64,000 nucleotides of DNA, taken from Pseudoxanthomonas sp. J31. GTDB taxonomy: Bacteria > Pseudomonadota > Gammaproteobacteria > Xanthomonadales > Xanthomonadaceae. A model generated the notes under the pieces. That model was not told the origin of the DNA. It did not search any database and was given only the letters and a program-made list of their open reading frames with translations. Positions 40,043 to 50,390 of the stretch are shown piece after piece; positions within the stretch are counted from its first letter, which is position 1; each line of letters starts with the position of its first letter. The position numbers were made by a program, and so were the translations under genes. Location of the stretch: NCBI RefSeq assembly GCF_000510725.1, contig NZ_AZNZ01000002.1, positions 62,001 to 126,000 of the forward strand. The letters run 5' to 3'.

Positions 40043-41527
40043 GTGAGCAAGACCACGCGCGATCCCAGCCTGCTGCAGGCCCTGACCCCGCTGTTGTTCC
40101 TGGTCGCCGCGCTGGTCTGCGCGGTCAACCTGTTCGAGGACACCGCCTACGGACCCAACCAGGTGGCGCTGATGCTCGCCAGCGGCGTGGCCGCGCTGGT
40201 CGGCCTGCGCAACGGCATCGCCTGGAACGACATCCAGGAAAGCCTGGTGCACGGCGTGTCGCTGGCGGTGGTGCCGATCTTCATCCTGCTGTCGGTCGGC
40301 GCCCTGATCGGCACCTGGATCCTCAGCGGCACGGTGCCGGCGCTGATCGTGTACGGCATGGAACTGATGCACCCGGCGTACTTCTACCCGGCCACCTGCC
40401 TGGTCTGCGGCATCGTCGCCCTGGCCATCGGCAGCTCGTGGACGGTGGCCGGCACCCTCGGCGTGGCCCTGATCGGCGTGGCCCAGGGCATGGACATGTC
40501 GCCGGCGGTCACCGCCGGCGCGGTGATCTCCGGTGCCTACTTCGGCGACAAGATGTCGCCGGTTTCCGACACCACCATCATCGCCCCGGCCGCGGCCGGG
40601 GCCGACCTGTTCGCGCATATCCGCCACCTGACCTGGACCACCATCCCCAGCTTCGCGATCGCGCTGGTGCTGTTCACGGTGGTCGGCTTCTCCACCTCCG
40701 CCACCCCGGCGGCCGGAGCCAGCGTCGGCGAACTGCCGCAGCTGCTGCAGGCGCATTTCCACCTCGGCTGGCACCTGCTGATCCCGCTGGTGGTGGTGTT
40801 CGGCCTGGCGGTGGCGCGCTTCCCGGCCTACCCGACGATCATGGTCGGCGCCCTACTGGGCGGCCTGTTCGCGATCCTGTTCCAGCCCGACCTGGCGGTG
40901 GCGCTGGCCGGCAACGAGGAACTGTCGCGGCCGGTGGCCATGTTCGCCGGCGCGTGGAAGGCGATGTTCGACGGCTACCAGGCCAGCACCGGCAACGCGG
41001 CGGCCGACGCGTTGCTGACCCGCGGCGGCATGGCCAGCATGCTCAACACCGTGTGGCTGATCGTCAGCGCGCTGGGCTTCGGCGCGGTGATGGAGCGCAC
41101 CGGCCTGCTGGAGCGGCTGATCCGCAGCGTACTGGTGGCTGCGCGTTCGGCCGGCTCGCTGGTGGCCACCACCATCGCCACCGCCTTCGGCATGAACGTG
41201 GTGGCGGCCGACCAGTACATGTCGCTGGTACTGCCGGGCAGGCTGTTCCAGCCCGAATACCGGCGCCGCGGCCTGGCCCCGCAGAACCTGTCGCGCGCCC
41301 TGGAGGACGGGGCCACGATCACCTCGCCGCTGGTGCCGTGGAACTCCTGTGGCGCGTACATGGCCGCCACCCTGGGCGTGGCCACCCTGGACTACCTGCC
41401 GTATGCGTTCTTCAACCTGGTCGGCCCGGTGATCGCGATCGCGATGGCCCTGGCCGGGTTCAAGATCCTGCCGCTGCAGGATCCGTCCGCGCCGGCACCC
41501 GCCGCCGACCAGCCGGCCGCGTCCTGA
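40043..41527 (+). CDS. nhaC: NhaC-family antiporter/transporter
   Basis: A 494-residue polytopic protein starting at GTG (40043) with GGAG nine bases upstream. NhaC signatures include SSWTVAGTLGVALIGVAQGM, ISGAYFGDKMSPVSDTTIIAPAAAG and DGATITSPLVPWNSCGAYMAA. Known members exchange Na+ with protons, and some relatives carry organic acids or methionine. Here it follows an amino-acid permease and precedes mtnB-mtnD-mtnC, so a substrate linked to methionine metabolism is conceivable but unproven. A hairpin-rich 70-bp gap separates it from mtnB. Confidence 0.85.
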   Translation: MSKTTRDPSLLQALTPLLFLVAALVCAVNLFEDTAYGPNQVALMLASGVAALVGLRNGIAWNDIQESLVHGVSLAVVPIFILLSVGALIGTWILSGTVPALIVYGMELMHPAYFYPATCLVCGIVALAIGSSWTVAGTLGVALIGVAQGMDMSPAVTAGAVISGAYFGDKMSPVSDTTIIAPAAAGADLFAHIRHLTWTTIPSFAIALVLFTVVGFSTSATPAAGASVGELPQLLQAHFHLGWHLLIPLVVVFGLAVARFPAYPTIMVGALLGGLFAILFQPDLAVALAGNEELSRPVAMFAGAWKAMFDGYQASTGNAAADALLTRGGMASMLNTVWLIVSALGFGAVMERTGLLERLIRSVLVAARSAGSLVATTIATAFGMNVVAADQYMSLVLPGRLFQPEYRRRGLAPQNLSRALEDGATITSPLVPWNSCGAYMAATLGVATLDYLPYAFFNLVGPVIAIAMALAGFKILPLQDPSAPAPAADQPAAS

Positions 41528-41597
41528 GCCCCGATCCCGCCGCCGCCCGGCATGCCGCACATGCCGGGCCCGGGCGGTCGCACGTTAGACTTCCCCC

Positions 41598-42239
41598 ATG
41601 AACACCACCGAGCTCCCCTACGACCCGGCGCGGCTGCGCGAGCGGGCGCAGTCCCTGATCGCCAACATCCGCGAGCTGGCGCAGCGCGGCTGGACCCCGG
41701 CCACCAGCAGCAACTTCTCCGAGCGCCTGGACCAGGCGCATGCGGCCATCACCGTGTCCGGCCGCGACAAGGGCCGCCTGGCCGAGGACGACATCATGGT
41801 CGTGGACCTGGAGGGCCGCGCGGTCGGGCGCCAGCTGCGGCCCTCGGCCGAGACCCTGCTGCACACCCGGCTGTACCGGCGCTTCCCGGAAGTCGGCTGC
41901 GTGCTGCACACCCACTCCCCGACCCAGACCGTGGCCTCGCGCCTTTACGCGCGCCAGGGGCGGATCCGCCTGGAGGGCTACGAGCTGCTCAAGGCGTTCG
42001 AGGGCAACAGCACCCACGAGACCGCAATCGAGGTCCCGGTGTTCGCCAATACCCAGGACATGACCGTCCTGGCGGCGCAGGTGGACGAGGTCCTGGACCG
42101 GCAGCCGCTGTGGGGCTACCTGATCGACGGCCATGGCCTGTACGCCTGGGGCCGGACCATGGCCGACGCCCGCCGCCACCTGGAAGCGTTCGAGTTCCTG
42201 CTCGGCTGCGAACTGGAGCTGCGCCGGCTCGGCGCCTGA
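41598..42239 (+). CDS. mtnB: Methylthioribulose-1-phosphate dehydratase
   Basis: A class II aldolase-like zinc enzyme of the methionine-salvage pathway; dehydrates 5-methylthioribulose 1-phosphate. It has 213 residues, with zinc histidines in [17 protein letters not shown] near residue 95 and the substrate segments [25 protein letters not shown] and [12 protein letters not shown]. The next two steps are encoded by mtnD and mtnC just downstream in the same direction. The intervening 115-bp gap may contain an extra promoter. The earlier enzymes (MTA nucleosidase or phosphorylase, MtnA) are not in this window. Confidence 0.95.
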   Translation: MNTTELPYDPARLRERAQSLIANIRELAQRGWTPATSSNFSERLDQAHAAITVSGRDKGRLAEDDIMVVDLEGRAVGRQLRPSAETLLHTRLYRRFPEVGCVLHTHSPTQTVASRLYARQGRIRLEGYELLKAFEGNSTHETAIEVPVFANTQDMTVLAAQVDEVLDRQPLWGYLIDGHGLYAWGRTMADARRHLEAFEFLLGCELELRRLGA

Positions 42240-42354
42240 GCCTCATTCCGTCCCCGTCGCGCCTGGAAACCGGGTGTCATGAGCGCCGCGGCGCACAGCT
42301 GGTAATCTTTCCGGTCCACGCGGTTTCCCGCGGCTTGAGCAAAAGGTGACCCCC

Positions 42355-42909
42355 ATGAGCCGACTGCGCATCTTCGAAGAGAACCGCCCCGAACAGCCGC
42401 TGTTCGAGAGCACCGACGGCAATGCCATCGCCGCCGAGCTGGCGCGCATCGGCGTGACCTTCGAGCGCTGGCACGCGACCAAGCCGATCGAACCCGGCGC
42501 CAGCCCCGAGGAGGTGATGGAGGCCTACCGCGCCGACATCGACCGCCTGGTGGCCGAGCGCGGCTTCAGGACCGTGGACGTGGTCAGCATCGCCCCGGAC
42601 AACCCCAACCGCGAGGAGATGCGCAGGAAGTTCCTCGACGAGCACTTCCACAAGGAGGACGAGGTGCGCTTCTTCGTCGCCGGCTCGGGCCTGTTCACCC
42701 TGCACGTGGACGACAAGGTCTACGAGGTGGAGTGCGTGAAGGACGACCTGATCGCCGTGCCGGACGGCACCCGCCACTGGTTCGACATGGGCCCGCAGCC
42801 GAACTTCGTCGCCATCCGCTTCTTCACCGAGCCGGACGGCTGGGTCGGCCACTTCACCGGCACCGACATCGCCCAGCGGTTCCCGCGCTACGAACCGCAG
42901 GTGCACTGA
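42355..42909 (+). CDS. mtnD: Acireductone dioxygenase
   Basis: Metal-dependent cupin that cleaves 1,2-dihydroxy-3-keto-5-methylthiopentene with O2; with iron it gives the methionine precursor KMTB. It has 184 residues. The metal ligands are H97, H99, E103 ([12 protein letters not shown]) and H141 ([10 protein letters not shown]). AAAAGGTGA precedes the ATG, a good ribosome site. It lies between mtnB and mtnC as in other gammaproteobacterial salvage clusters. A 10-bp hairpin follows it. Confidence 0.97.
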   Translation: MSRLRIFEENRPEQPLFESTDGNAIAAELARIGVTFERWHATKPIEPGASPEEVMEAYRADIDRLVAERGFRTVDVVSIAPDNPNREEMRRKFLDEHFHKEDEVRFFVAGSGLFTLHVDDKVYEVECVKDDLIAVPDGTRHWFDMGPQPNFVAIRFFTEPDGWVGHFTGTDIAQRFPRYEPQVH

Positions 42910-42930
42910 AAGCCCGCCGGCACGTCCCAC

Positions 42931-42954
42931 CGCCCCTCGCCCGCGCGAGGGGCG
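42931..42954. repeat. Hairpin between mtnD and mtnC
   Basis: CGCCCCTCGC pairs with GCGAGGGGCG around CCGC. A weak CCGTTT follows, so it might cause partial termination and lower mtnC expression. Confidence 0.55.
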
Positions 42955-42974
42955 CTCCGTTTCAAGGATCCCGA

Positions 42975-43673
42975 ATGACCCGCGCCATCGTCACCGACAT
43001 CGAAGGCACCACCAGCAGCATCTCGTTCGTGCGCGACGTGCTGTTCCCGTACGCCCGCCGCGCCCTGCCCGGCTTCGTCGCCACGCATGGCCACGAGCCG
43101 GAGGTGCGGCGCTGGCTGGACGCGGTGGCGGTGGAAGCCGGAGGCCTGTGCCAGGACGCGATGATCGTGGAAACGCTGCAGGGCTGGATCGACCAGGACC
43201 GCAAGCACACCGCGCTCAAGGCGCTGCAGGGCATGGTCTGGGAGGCCGGCTACCGCAACGCCGACTTCACCGCGCCGATCTATCCCGACGCGGCCCAGGC
43301 GCTGCAGCGCTGGCACGACCTGGAGCTGCCGCTGTACGTGTACTCGTCCGGCTCGGTGCCGGCGCAGAAGCTGTTCTTCGGCCACAGCGACGCCGGCGAC
43401 CTCACCGGCCTGTTCTCCGGCTGGTTCGACACCGAGATCGGCGGCAAGCGCGAAGCCACCAGCTACGCCAGGATCGCCGAGGCGATCGGCCTGGCGCCGC
43501 GCGAGATCCTGTTCCTGTCCGACGTGGTCGAGGAGCTGGACGCGGCCCGTGCCGCCGGCCTGCACACGGTGCTGGTGGATCGCCCGGAGGATTACCCGGA
43601 GCCGCGGCTGGAGGATGCCGCGCACGGGCACACCCGGGTCACCGGCTTCCAGGAAATCGCGCTACCGCGCTGA
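42975..43673 (+). CDS. mtnC: Enolase-phosphatase (acireductone synthase)
   Basis: A HAD-superfamily bifunctional enzyme that enolises and dephosphorylates 2,3-diketo-5-methylthiopentyl-1-phosphate, producing the substrate of MtnD. It has 232 residues. The nucleophile motif is [22 protein letters not shown] (D8, with E10 in the second position as in MtnC). [18 protein letters not shown] is motif II and [16 protein letters not shown] carries the acidic motif. Last gene of the mtnB-mtnD-mtnC group. The following 134-bp gap holds an imperfect stem-loop shared with the convergent phosphoesterase gene. Confidence 0.96.
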   Translation: MTRAIVTDIEGTTSSISFVRDVLFPYARRALPGFVATHGHEPEVRRWLDAVAVEAGGLCQDAMIVETLQGWIDQDRKHTALKALQGMVWEAGYRNADFTAPIYPDAAQALQRWHDLELPLYVYSSGSVPAQKLFFGHSDAGDLTGLFSGWFDTEIGGKREATSYARIAEAIGLAPREILFLSDVVEELDAARAAGLHTVLVDRPEDYPEPRLEDAAHGHTRVTGFQEIALPR

Positions 43674-43807
43674 AGCCGGGCAGGCCCGGGCCAAGGCGGT
43701 TTTGCCGTTGCTTTCCCCTGCCGTTGGCGCGAATCGGGCACCGCGGGGCCAGTCTTCCCTTGCACGAAGCAGGCAAGGGGCAAAGGCAGCAGCGCCGTAG
43801 TCCCGGC

Positions 43808-45373
43808 TCAGGGCCGTGCTTCCTCCAGCCGGTAGCGCGTGGAAGCCAGCACCTCGCCCTGCCAGCGGTCGAACGCACGCACCTCCACGGTGTGCTCGCC
43901 CGGCGCCAGGCCCGTGTCCAGCGCGCCGCGCCACAGGTGGGTGGACGCGGTCGCCTCGGGCGAGCGGTCGTAGCCGCGCAGCGACCCGGCCAGGTCGTCG
44001 GCCGCGTTCTCCACCAGCAGCCGCGGATCGGCGCGCTCGACGCGCCGCATCGGCTTCCACGGACCGCCGTCGATGCGATATTCCACCCGGGTTTCCGCGT
44101 CGCCCATGAACACGTTGGCGAACACGCCCCAGGCCGGGTAGGCGCCCCGGCGCAGCACCTTCGGCGCGTGCAGCGCCATGGCCCGCGTGAATGCCGGATC
44201 GGCGCCATTGGCGCGCGCCGGGCGGTAGTCCAGCGCGTAGTTGCCATCGGGCTCCACGGTCAGCAGCGCGTGGCCGATCGGGGTGCCGTCGCTCATGGTC
44301 GCATCCGGGATGCCGCGCGCATCCGGCACCCCTGACCAGAAGGCGCCGCAGACCGCGCCGACGTTGTACTCGTGCAGCGGCGCCGGACCATGCCAGCCAT
44401 CGGCCGGGCCATGCCAGTAGTGCTGCTGGTTATGGCTGTGCCCGCTCAGCACCAGCACCCGCGGGTGCCGGCGCAGCAGCGCGAACAGGCGCTCGCGGTC
44501 GGCGGCGCGGAAGGCGCCGCGGCCGCGGTCGAACAGCGGGATGTGCATGCCCAGCACCAGCAGGCGCTCGCGCGGCAGCTGCGCCAGGTAGGCCTCGATG
44601 AAGCGGAACTGGTCCTCGCGCAGGCCGCCGGCGTAGCCGGCGCCCTGGCCGGGCGTGGCCACCACGTCGTCCAGCAGCACGAACGCGGCCGCGCCCTCCT
44701 CCACCGCATAGGTGTCCGGTCCGTAGATGCGTTCCCAGGCACCGAGCGAGGCCTCGTCCGAGGCCGGGGCGTGGTCGAGGTCGTGGTTGCCGGGGACATG
44801 GAACCACGGCACGCCGAGCTGCGTGGTCACCGCGTTGAGCGCCGGGTAGAGGTCGGTGCGGTCGTCGACCAGGTCACCCAGGGTCACGCCCAGCGCCGCG
44901 TCCGGCCGGCCCAGCGGTTGGACCACGGCACGCCGGTAGTAGTCGATGTCGCGCTCGTTCTTGACCTGGGTGTCGGTGAACACCAGGGCCTGGAACGCCC
45001 CCTCGCGCGGTGCCGCCGGCGCCAGCGCGAAGTCGGCGCGGAAGCGCGCGCCCCGGGCCGGCACCCGCGCCCAGAACGCCGGCAGGCCGTCGTCGCCGGC
45101 CAGGAAGCGGTGCCCGGCAGGCTTGACCACGAACACCGCCCTGCCCGGCCGCGCCTGCAGGCGGTAGCGGCCCTGCGCGTCGGTGCGCACGAGCTGCTCG
45201 CCGTCGGATACCAGCACGCCTGCCAGGCCGGGCTCGCCGCCGCCGCGGCCGGGACGCCCGTCCTGCTCCTGGTAGACCACGCCGGTTACCTCGACCGCGG
45301 CCCGCGCCTGGACCGCCGTGCAGCCCAGCGCGGATACGCAGGCCAGCAGCCATGCGGCGCAATGCTTGGACAT
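43808..45373 (-). CDS. Secreted calcineurin-like metallophosphoesterase
   Basis: A 521-residue exported protein with a signal peptide (about 1-25). Residues 26-120 look like the N-terminal beta-sandwich (MetallophosN) with VTGVVYQEQDGRPGRGG and a prealbumin-like repeat. The catalytic domain (about 125-330) shows the metal-binding series DTQ, GDLVDD, GNHDLDH, MHIPLF and SGHSHNQQH. The C-terminal roughly 150 residues match MetallophosC. ATG 45373 was preferred because it begins the signal peptide and has AGGCAGGG upstream. It starts 49 bases after hisIE and could receive read-through from the his operon. The natural phosphoester substrate is unknown. Confidence 0.88.
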   Translation of the reverse strand: MSKHCAAWLLACVSALGCTAVQARAAVEVTGVVYQEQDGRPGRGGGEPGLAGVLVSDGEQLVRTDAQGRYRLQARPGRAVFVVKPAGHRFLAGDDGLPAFWARVPARGARFRADFALAPAAPREGAFQALVFTDTQVKNERDIDYYRRAVVQPLGRPDAALGVTLGDLVDDRTDLYPALNAVTTQLGVPWFHVPGNHDLDHAPASDEASLGAWERIYGPDTYAVEEGAAAFVLLDDVVATPGQGAGYAGGLREDQFRFIEAYLAQLPRERLLVLGMHIPLFDRGRGAFRAADRERLFALLRRHPRVLVLSGHSHNQQHYWHGPADGWHGPAPLHEYNVGAVCGAFWSGVPDARGIPDATMSDGTPIGHALLTVEPDGNYALDYRPARANGADPAFTRAMALHAPKVLRRGAYPAWGVFANVFMGDAETRVEYRIDGGPWKPMRRVERADPRLLVENAADDLAGSLRGYDRSPEATASTHLWRGALDTGLAPGEHTVEVRAFDRWQGEVLASTRYRLEEARP

Positions 45374-45422
45374 CGCCCTGCCTCTTCCGGGGAAAACCGG
45401 GGATTCTAGGGCAAGGCCCGGC

Positions 45423-46115
45423 TCAGCCGCCGGCGCGCTGGGCGTGGCGCTCCTCCAGCACCGCCACCGCGTCGGCCAGCGAGAGGCGCCGGGCATGCAG
45501 CAGCACGGTGGTGTGGTAGACCAGGTCGGCCACCTCGCCGAGCAGCTGCTCGTCGTTCTGGGCGACACCCGCCAGTGCCGTCTCCACGCCTTCCTCGCCC
45601 ACCTTCTGCGCGATCCGGCGCACGCCGGCCTCGAACAGCTTCGTGGTGTAGCTGCCTTGCGGCCGCTCGCGTTCGCGCCGGGCCACCAGCTCGTCGAGCT
45701 GGGCCAGGAAGCCGATGTCCGGTTCCAGCGTGCGCGGCGGCGGCACCGCGGCGGCATGCGGGGCCGCCTCGAAGCAGCTGGGACGCTGCAGGTGGCAGGT
45801 CGGCCCGTGCGGCCGCGCCAGCACCAGCAGCGCGTCGGCGTCGCAATCGGCCTGGATGTCGACCAGCTCCAGCACGTGGCCGGAGGTCTCGCCCTTGGTC
45901 CACAGGCGCTGCTTGCTGCGGCTGTAGAACGTGACCAGGCGGCGCGACAGGGTGGCCTGCAGCGCGTCGCGGTCCATGTAGCCGAGCATCAGCACACGCA
46001 GGTTGTCGGCGTCCTGGACGACGACCGGCAGCAGGCCGCCGGACTTGTCCCAGTCCAGGGCCTCGGGGAACACGCCGATGCGGCCTACCGCCGCGGCGCC
46101 GGGATCTTCAGACAT
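45423..46115 (-). CDS. hisI: Bifunctional phosphoribosyl-AMP cyclohydrolase / phosphoribosyl-ATP pyrophosphatase
   Basis: The fused HisIE enzyme, steps 2 and 3 of histidine synthesis. It has 230 residues: the HisI part (about 1-125) with the metal cysteine/aspartate cluster DCDADALL and the CHLQRPSCF region, and the HisE part (about 126-230) with [15 protein letters not shown] and [19 protein letters not shown] 46115 overlaps the hisF stop by eight bases; a GTG one codon earlier is an alternative. It is the last gene of the his operon. Confidence 0.96.
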   Translation of the reverse strand: MSEDPGAAAVGRIGVFPEALDWDKSGGLLPVVVQDADNLRVLMLGYMDRDALQATLSRRLVTFYSRSKQRLWTKGETSGHVLELVDIQADCDADALLVLARPHGPTCHLQRPSCFEAAPHAAAVPPPRTLEPDIGFLAQLDELVARRERERPQGSYTTKLFEAGVRRIAQKVGEEGVETALAGVAQNDEQLLGEVADLVYHTTVLLHARRLSLADAVAVLEERHAQRAGG

Positions 46116-46881
46116 CACGCACCTCGACCTGCCTTTGCCGCAGGTATTTCTTCAGTTCGGGAATGGCGATCGCGCCGCTGTGGAACACACTGGCCGCCAG
46201 CGCGCCGTCCACGTCGGCACGCTCGAAGGCCTCGGCGAAGTGCTCCGGCGCACCGGCGCCGCCGGAGGCCACCAGCGGCACCCGGCACAGCGCGCGCGCC
46301 TGGCGCAGCTGGACGATGTCGTAGCCGCGGCGCACGCCGTCGCTGTCCATGCAGTTGAGCACGATCTCGCCGGCACCCAGGCGCTGGGCCTCGACGATCC
46401 AGTCCAGCGTGCGCACGCCCAGCGCCCGGGTCTTGCCGGGGTCGCCGGTGTTGGTGCGCACCCGCCACTGGCCGTCGGCCTCGCGGATGGAGTCGATGCC
46501 GACCACCACGCACTGCACGCCGAAGGCGTCGGCCAGCTCGGAGACCAGCTGCGGGCGCTCCAGCGCCGGCGAATTGACCGAGATCTTGTCGGCGCCGGCA
46601 TGCAGCACCCGGCGCGCGGTCTCCACGTCGCGGATGCCGCCGGCCACGCAGAACGGGATGTCGATCAGCCGCGCCACCCGCTCGACCCAGGCGTAGTCGA
46701 CCGAACGCCCTTCGGGGCTGGCGCTGATGTCGTAGAACACCAGTTCGTCGGCGCCCTGGTCGCGGTAGCGCAGGGCCAGCTCGACGATGTCGCCCATGTC
46801 GACGTGGTCGCGGAAGCGCACGCCCTTGACCACGCGGCCCTCGCGCACGTCCAGGCAGGGAATGATGCGGCGGCTCAGCAT
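46108..46881 (-). CDS. hisF: Imidazole glycerol phosphate synthase subunit HisF
   Basis: Cyclase subunit that uses ammonia from HisH to make imidazole-glycerol phosphate and AICAR. It has 257 residues in a TIM-barrel, with N-terminus [20 protein letters not shown], phosphate loops ISVNSPA and [10 protein letters not shown], and the catalytic aspartates in CLDV and NCMDSDGV. The start overlaps the hisA stop by seven bases and the end overlaps hisI, so translation is coupled along the operon. Confidence 0.97.
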   Translation of the reverse strand: MLSRRIIPCLDVREGRVVKGVRFRDHVDMGDIVELALRYRDQGADELVFYDISASPEGRSVDYAWVERVARLIDIPFCVAGGIRDVETARRVLHAGADKISVNSPALERPQLVSELADAFGVQCVVVGIDSIREADGQWRVRTNTGDPGKTRALGVRTLDWIVEAQRLGAGEIVLNCMDSDGVRRGYDIVQLRQARALCRVPLVASGGAGAPEHFAEAFERADVDGALAASVFHSGAIAIPELKKYLRQRQVEVRDV

Positions 46882-47627
46882 GGCACGGCCTCCTCCACCG
46901 CCAGCGCATCGGCCAGCTGCAGGCGGCCTTCCAGCAGCGCCCGGCCCAGCACCGCGCCGGCGCAACCTGCCTGGCGCGCGCCGGCCACGTCGGCCGCGTC
47001 GCGCACGCCGCCGGAAGCCTGCACCGCCACGCCCGGGGCCAGCCGTGCCAGGTGCGCGTACAGCTCCAGGTTCGGGCCGGACAGCATGCCGTCGCGGGCG
47101 ATGTCGGTGCACAGCAGGTGGCGCAGCCCGGCCTCGACGAAGCGCGGCAGCAGCTGGTCCAGGGTGACGCCGGCGTCCTCGGTCCAGCCGTGCACCGGCA
47201 GCTGCCAGGTGCCGGCTTCGTCCTGGCGGGTGTCCAGGGCCACGGTGATGCGCTCGCCGCCAAACTCGGCAAGCCAGCCGATCACCGTCTCCGGCTGGCG
47301 CACCGAAAGCGAGCCGACCACTACCCGCGCGGCGCCGGCATCGAGGATCCGGGCCACGTCGTCGCGGCCGCGCACGCCGCCGCCGGTCTGCACCTGCAGG
47401 CCGGTCTCGCGCGCGATCCGCCCCAGCAGCGGCGCCAGGGTGTAACCGCCGGCCTTGGCCGCGTCCAGATCGACCAGGTGCATCCAGCGCGCACCGGCCT
47501 GGGCGAAGGCCGCCGCGCGCGGCAGCGGATCGTCGCCGTACCGGGTCTCGCGCGCGTAGTCGCCCTGGGCCAGGCGCACGACGCGCCCGCCGCGGATGTC
47601 CAGCGCCGGATAGACGGTGAAGCCCAT
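46875..47627 (-). CDS. hisA: ProFAR isomerase HisA
   Basis: Isomerises ProFAR to PRFAR. A 250-residue TIM-barrel that resembles HisF, starting [22 protein letters not shown], with phosphate loops [12 protein letters not shown] and VQASGGVRD and the catalytic aspartates in YPALDIRGG and [14 protein letters not shown]. It overlaps hisH by three bases upstream and hisF downstream. Confidence 0.97.
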   Translation of the reverse strand: MGFTVYPALDIRGGRVVRLAQGDYARETRYGDDPLPRAAAFAQAGARWMHLVDLDAAKAGGYTLAPLLGRIARETGLQVQTGGGVRGRDDVARILDAGAARVVVGSLSVRQPETVIGWLAEFGGERITVALDTRQDEAGTWQLPVHGWTEDAGVTLDQLLPRFVEAGLRHLLCTDIARDGMLSGPNLELYAHLARLAPGVAVQASGGVRDAADVAGARQAGCAGAVLGRALLEGRLQLADALAVEEAVPC

Positions 47628-48238
47628 CAGAAGTCCATCTCCAGGAAATTGCGGAGGATGCGCGCGCCGGTGCCGGCCGAGCGCTCAGGGTGGAACTGGG
47701 CGCCGCAGCGCAGGCCGTCGTGCACGACCGCGGTGAACAGGCTGCCGTGGTCGGTGGCGGCCACCGTGGCGGCGGTGATCGGCGCGGCGTAGCTGTGCAC
47801 GAAGTAGGCCTTCGCCCCCTCCGCCACCCCGTCCAGCAGCGGCGATTCGCGCAGCTTGCGCAGCCCGTTCCAGCCCATGTGCGGCACCCGGATGCAGGAG
47901 ACCTGCGGCAGGTGGTGGACCACGCCAGGCAGCAGGCCCAGGCATTCCACGTCGCCCTCGTCCGAGCGTTCGTACAGCAGCTGCATGCCCAGGCAGATGC
48001 CCATCAGCGGTACCTGCAGCCGCCGCAGCGGCTCGACCAGGCCCTGCGCATGCAGGCGGCGCATGCCTTCAGGGGCGGCGCCGACGCCCGGCAGGATCAC
48101 CCGGTCGGCGCGTTCCAGGCCGGCGGCGCCGTCGACCACCTGCGGCTGCATGCCCAGGCGTTCCAGCGCGTAGCAGACCGAGCCGAGGTTGGCGCCGCCG
48201 GCATCGATGACGACGACGCGTTTGCCGGCCGCGCTCAC
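47627..48238 (-). CDS. hisH: Imidazole glycerol phosphate synthase subunit HisH
   Basis: Glutaminase subunit that feeds ammonia to HisF. It has 203 residues with a class I amidotransferase triad: nucleophile cysteine in [12 protein letters not shown] and the His/Glu pair in GAQFHPERS. The GTG at 48238 is the start; it overlaps the hisB stop (GTGA) and gives the normal N-terminus ([22 protein letters not shown]). Confidence 0.97.
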   Translation of the reverse strand: MSAAGKRVVVIDAGGANLGSVCYALERLGMQPQVVDGAAGLERADRVILPGVGAAPEGMRRLHAQGLVEPLRRLQVPLMGICLGMQLLYERSDEGDVECLGLLPGVVHHLPQVSCIRVPHMGWNGLRKLRESPLLDGVAEGAKAYFVHSYAAPITAATVAATDHGSLFTAVVHDGLRCGAQFHPERSAGTGARILRNFLEMDF

Positions 48239-49308
48239 AGCACCCCCTTGGTCGACGGCAGGGCGTCGCCCTCGCGGCGGATGGCCTGGCGCAGCGCGCG
48301 CGCCAGCGCCTTGAAGCTCGCCTCGATCTTGTGGTGGTCGTTGTCGCCGCTCACGCTGATGTGCAGGTTCAGGCCCGCCGCGTCGCACAGCGAGCGGAAG
48401 AAGTGCGGCACCAGCTCGGTCGGCATGTCGCCCACCCGCTCGCGGGCGAAGCTGCCCTGGTAGACCAGGTACGGGCGCCCGCTGAAGTCCAGCGCCGCGC
48501 TGGCGTGGGTTTCGTCCATCGGCAGGGTGAAGCCATAGCGGCCGATGCCGCGCTTGTCGCCCAGCGCCTCGCGCAGCGCCTGGCCCAGGGCCAGCGCGGT
48601 GTCCTCGATGGTGTGGTGCTCGTCGATGTGCAGGTCGCCCTCGGCCTCGATCTCCAGGGCGAAGCCGCCGTGCTTGCCGATCTGTTCCAGCATGTGGTCG
48701 TAGAACGGCAGGCCGGTGTGGATCTTCGGATCGGCCGCGCGGTCCAGGTCGACCGCGACGCGGATCTTCGTTTCCCTGGTGTCGCGCTGGACCACGGCGC
48801 GCCGCGGCGCGTCGGCCAGCTCGTGGGCGATGCCGGCCCAGTCCCACTCGCCGCCGAACTGCGGGGTCTTCAACTGGAACGCACGGATGCCGAGGTTGGC
48901 GGCGAACTCGTTGTCGGTCGGGCGGTCGCCGACCATCGCCGAGCGCTTCCAGTCGATCGAGCGGTCCTGGATGTAGGGCAGCACCAGGCCGATGCCCGGC
49001 TTGCGCGTGGGCTTGTTCTCGTGCGGCCAGCTGGTGTCGATAAGCACGTCGCGGAAGCGGATGCCCTGGCTCTCGAACACCTGCATCATCAGGTTGTGCG
49101 GGCCCTCGAAGCTCTCCCGCGGATACTTGTCCGTGCCCAGGCCATCCTGGTTGGAGACCATCACGAACTGGTAGCCGGCGTCGCGCAGCTTCAGCAGGGC
49201 CGGGATCACGCCTTCGACGAAGCGCAGCTTCTCGTAGGCGTCGATCTGGAAATCTTCCGGCTCCTCGATCAGGGTGCCGTCGCGGTCGATGAAAAGGATC
49301 GGGGTCAT
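48235..49308 (-). CDS. hisB: Histidinol-phosphatase / imidazoleglycerol-phosphate dehydratase
   Basis: Bifunctional enzyme of 357 residues. The N-terminal HAD phosphatase (1-165) has the nucleophile motif [11 protein letters not shown] (D8, D10), a zinc-binding loop around PHENKP, and [12 protein letters not shown]. The C-terminal dehydratase (about 170-357) has the [14 protein letters not shown] and [15 protein letters not shown] metal-binding motifs. The fusion is typical of gammaproteobacteria. Start and stop overlap hisC and hisH by four bases each. Confidence 0.97.
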   Translation of the reverse strand: MTPILFIDRDGTLIEEPEDFQIDAYEKLRFVEGVIPALLKLRDAGYQFVMVSNQDGLGTDKYPRESFEGPHNLMMQVFESQGIRFRDVLIDTSWPHENKPTRKPGIGLVLPYIQDRSIDWKRSAMVGDRPTDNEFAANLGIRAFQLKTPQFGGEWDWAGIAHELADAPRRAVVQRDTRETKIRVAVDLDRAADPKIHTGLPFYDHMLEQIGKHGGFALEIEAEGDLHIDEHHTIEDTALALGQALREALGDKRGIGRYGFTLPMDETHASAALDFSGRPYLVYQGSFARERVGDMPTELVPHFFRSLCDAAGLNLHISVSGDNDHHKIEASFKALARALRQAIRREGDALPSTKGVL

Positions 49309-50390
49309 GCAGCGGCTTCCAGTGCGGCCAGGATGGCCAGCACGCGTTGGTTCTGTTCGGGGGTGCCGACGGTGATGCGCAGGGCGTCGCCCAGCTGCGG
49401 CGCGGCACGCTGGTCGCGCACCACCACGCCGGCGGCCAGCAGGCCGTCGAACGCGGCCTGGGCGTCGTCGAAGCGCACCAGCAGGTAGTTGCCGGAGGAC
49501 GGATAGACCCGGCGCACGCCCGGCGCGGAGGCCAGCGCCGCGGCCAGCCGCGTACGCTCGCTGCGCACCACCGCCACGCGCTCGGCGGTACGCGCCAGCG
49601 CCTCCGGCGACAGGCCGGCGACGGCCAGCTCGGCGCACGGCGTCGGGATCGGATATGGCGCCTGGCAGGCACGCAGCACGCGGATGAGCGAGGGATCGGC
49701 GATCAGCGTGCCGATCCGCGCGGCCGCCAGCGCATGCGCCTTGGACAGCGTGCGCAGCACGGCGATGTTGCGGTGGCCGCCCATCAGCGTGGTCGCCGAA
49801 GGCTGGTCGGAGAACTCGCCGTAGGCCTCGTCCACCACCACCAGTGCGCGCCCGGCCAGGCGCCCGGCCAGCGCGGCGATGCCTTCAAGCGGCACGTCGC
49901 CGCCGGTGGGATTGGACGGGCTGCACAGGAAGACCAGCTTGGCATTGCCCTGCTCCGCCGCCGCAGCCACTGCCTCGAGGTCGACGATGAAGCCATCGGG
50001 GCCATCGACCAGCGGCACCTCGCGCAGAGGTGCGTTCTGAAGCCGGGCGCTGACCGCGTACATGCCGAACACCGGCGGCGTGGCCACCACCGCGTCGCGC
50101 TGCGGCACGCACAGCGCGCGCACCAGCAGGTCGATGGCCTCGTCGCTGCCGCGGCCCACCAGAACCTGCGACGCCTCGCAGCCGTAAAGTCGCGCCAGCG
50201 CCTGCACCAGCGCGGCCGGCTGCGGGTCGGGATAGCGGCGGCAGCTGCTGCGCGGATCGGCCGGGTTGGCCCAGGGGCTTTCGTTGGCGTTGAGCCAGAT
50301 CTCGCCATCCAGCGCGTGGCTGCGCGCGGAACTGTAGCCGCCGAAGCCGCGCAGGTCTTCGCGGACCAGGGAAAGCAGGTCGTCGCTCAT
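49305..50390 (-). CDS. hisC: Histidinol-phosphate aminotransferase
   Basis: PLP enzyme of the fold-type I aminotransferases that converts imidazole-acetol phosphate to histidinol phosphate. It has 361 residues with [12 protein letters not shown] at the N-terminus, [23 protein letters not shown] and the PLP lysine in [15 protein letters not shown]. It overlaps hisD by four bases and hisB by four bases. Confidence 0.97.
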   Translation of the reverse strand: MSDDLLSLVREDLRGFGGYSSARSHALDGEIWLNANESPWANPADPRSSCRRYPDPQPAALVQALARLYGCEASQVLVGRGSDEAIDLLVRALCVPQRDAVVATPPVFGMYAVSARLQNAPLREVPLVDGPDGFIVDLEAVAAAAEQGNAKLVFLCSPSNPTGGDVPLEGIAALAGRLAGRALVVVDEAYGEFSDQPSATTLMGGHRNIAVLRTLSKAHALAAARIGTLIADPSLIRVLRACQAPYPIPTPCAELAVAGLSPEALARTAERVAVVRSERTRLAAALASAPGVRRVYPSSGNYLLVRFDDAQAAFDGLLAAGVVVRDQRAAPQLGDALRITVGTPEQNQRVLAILAALEAAA

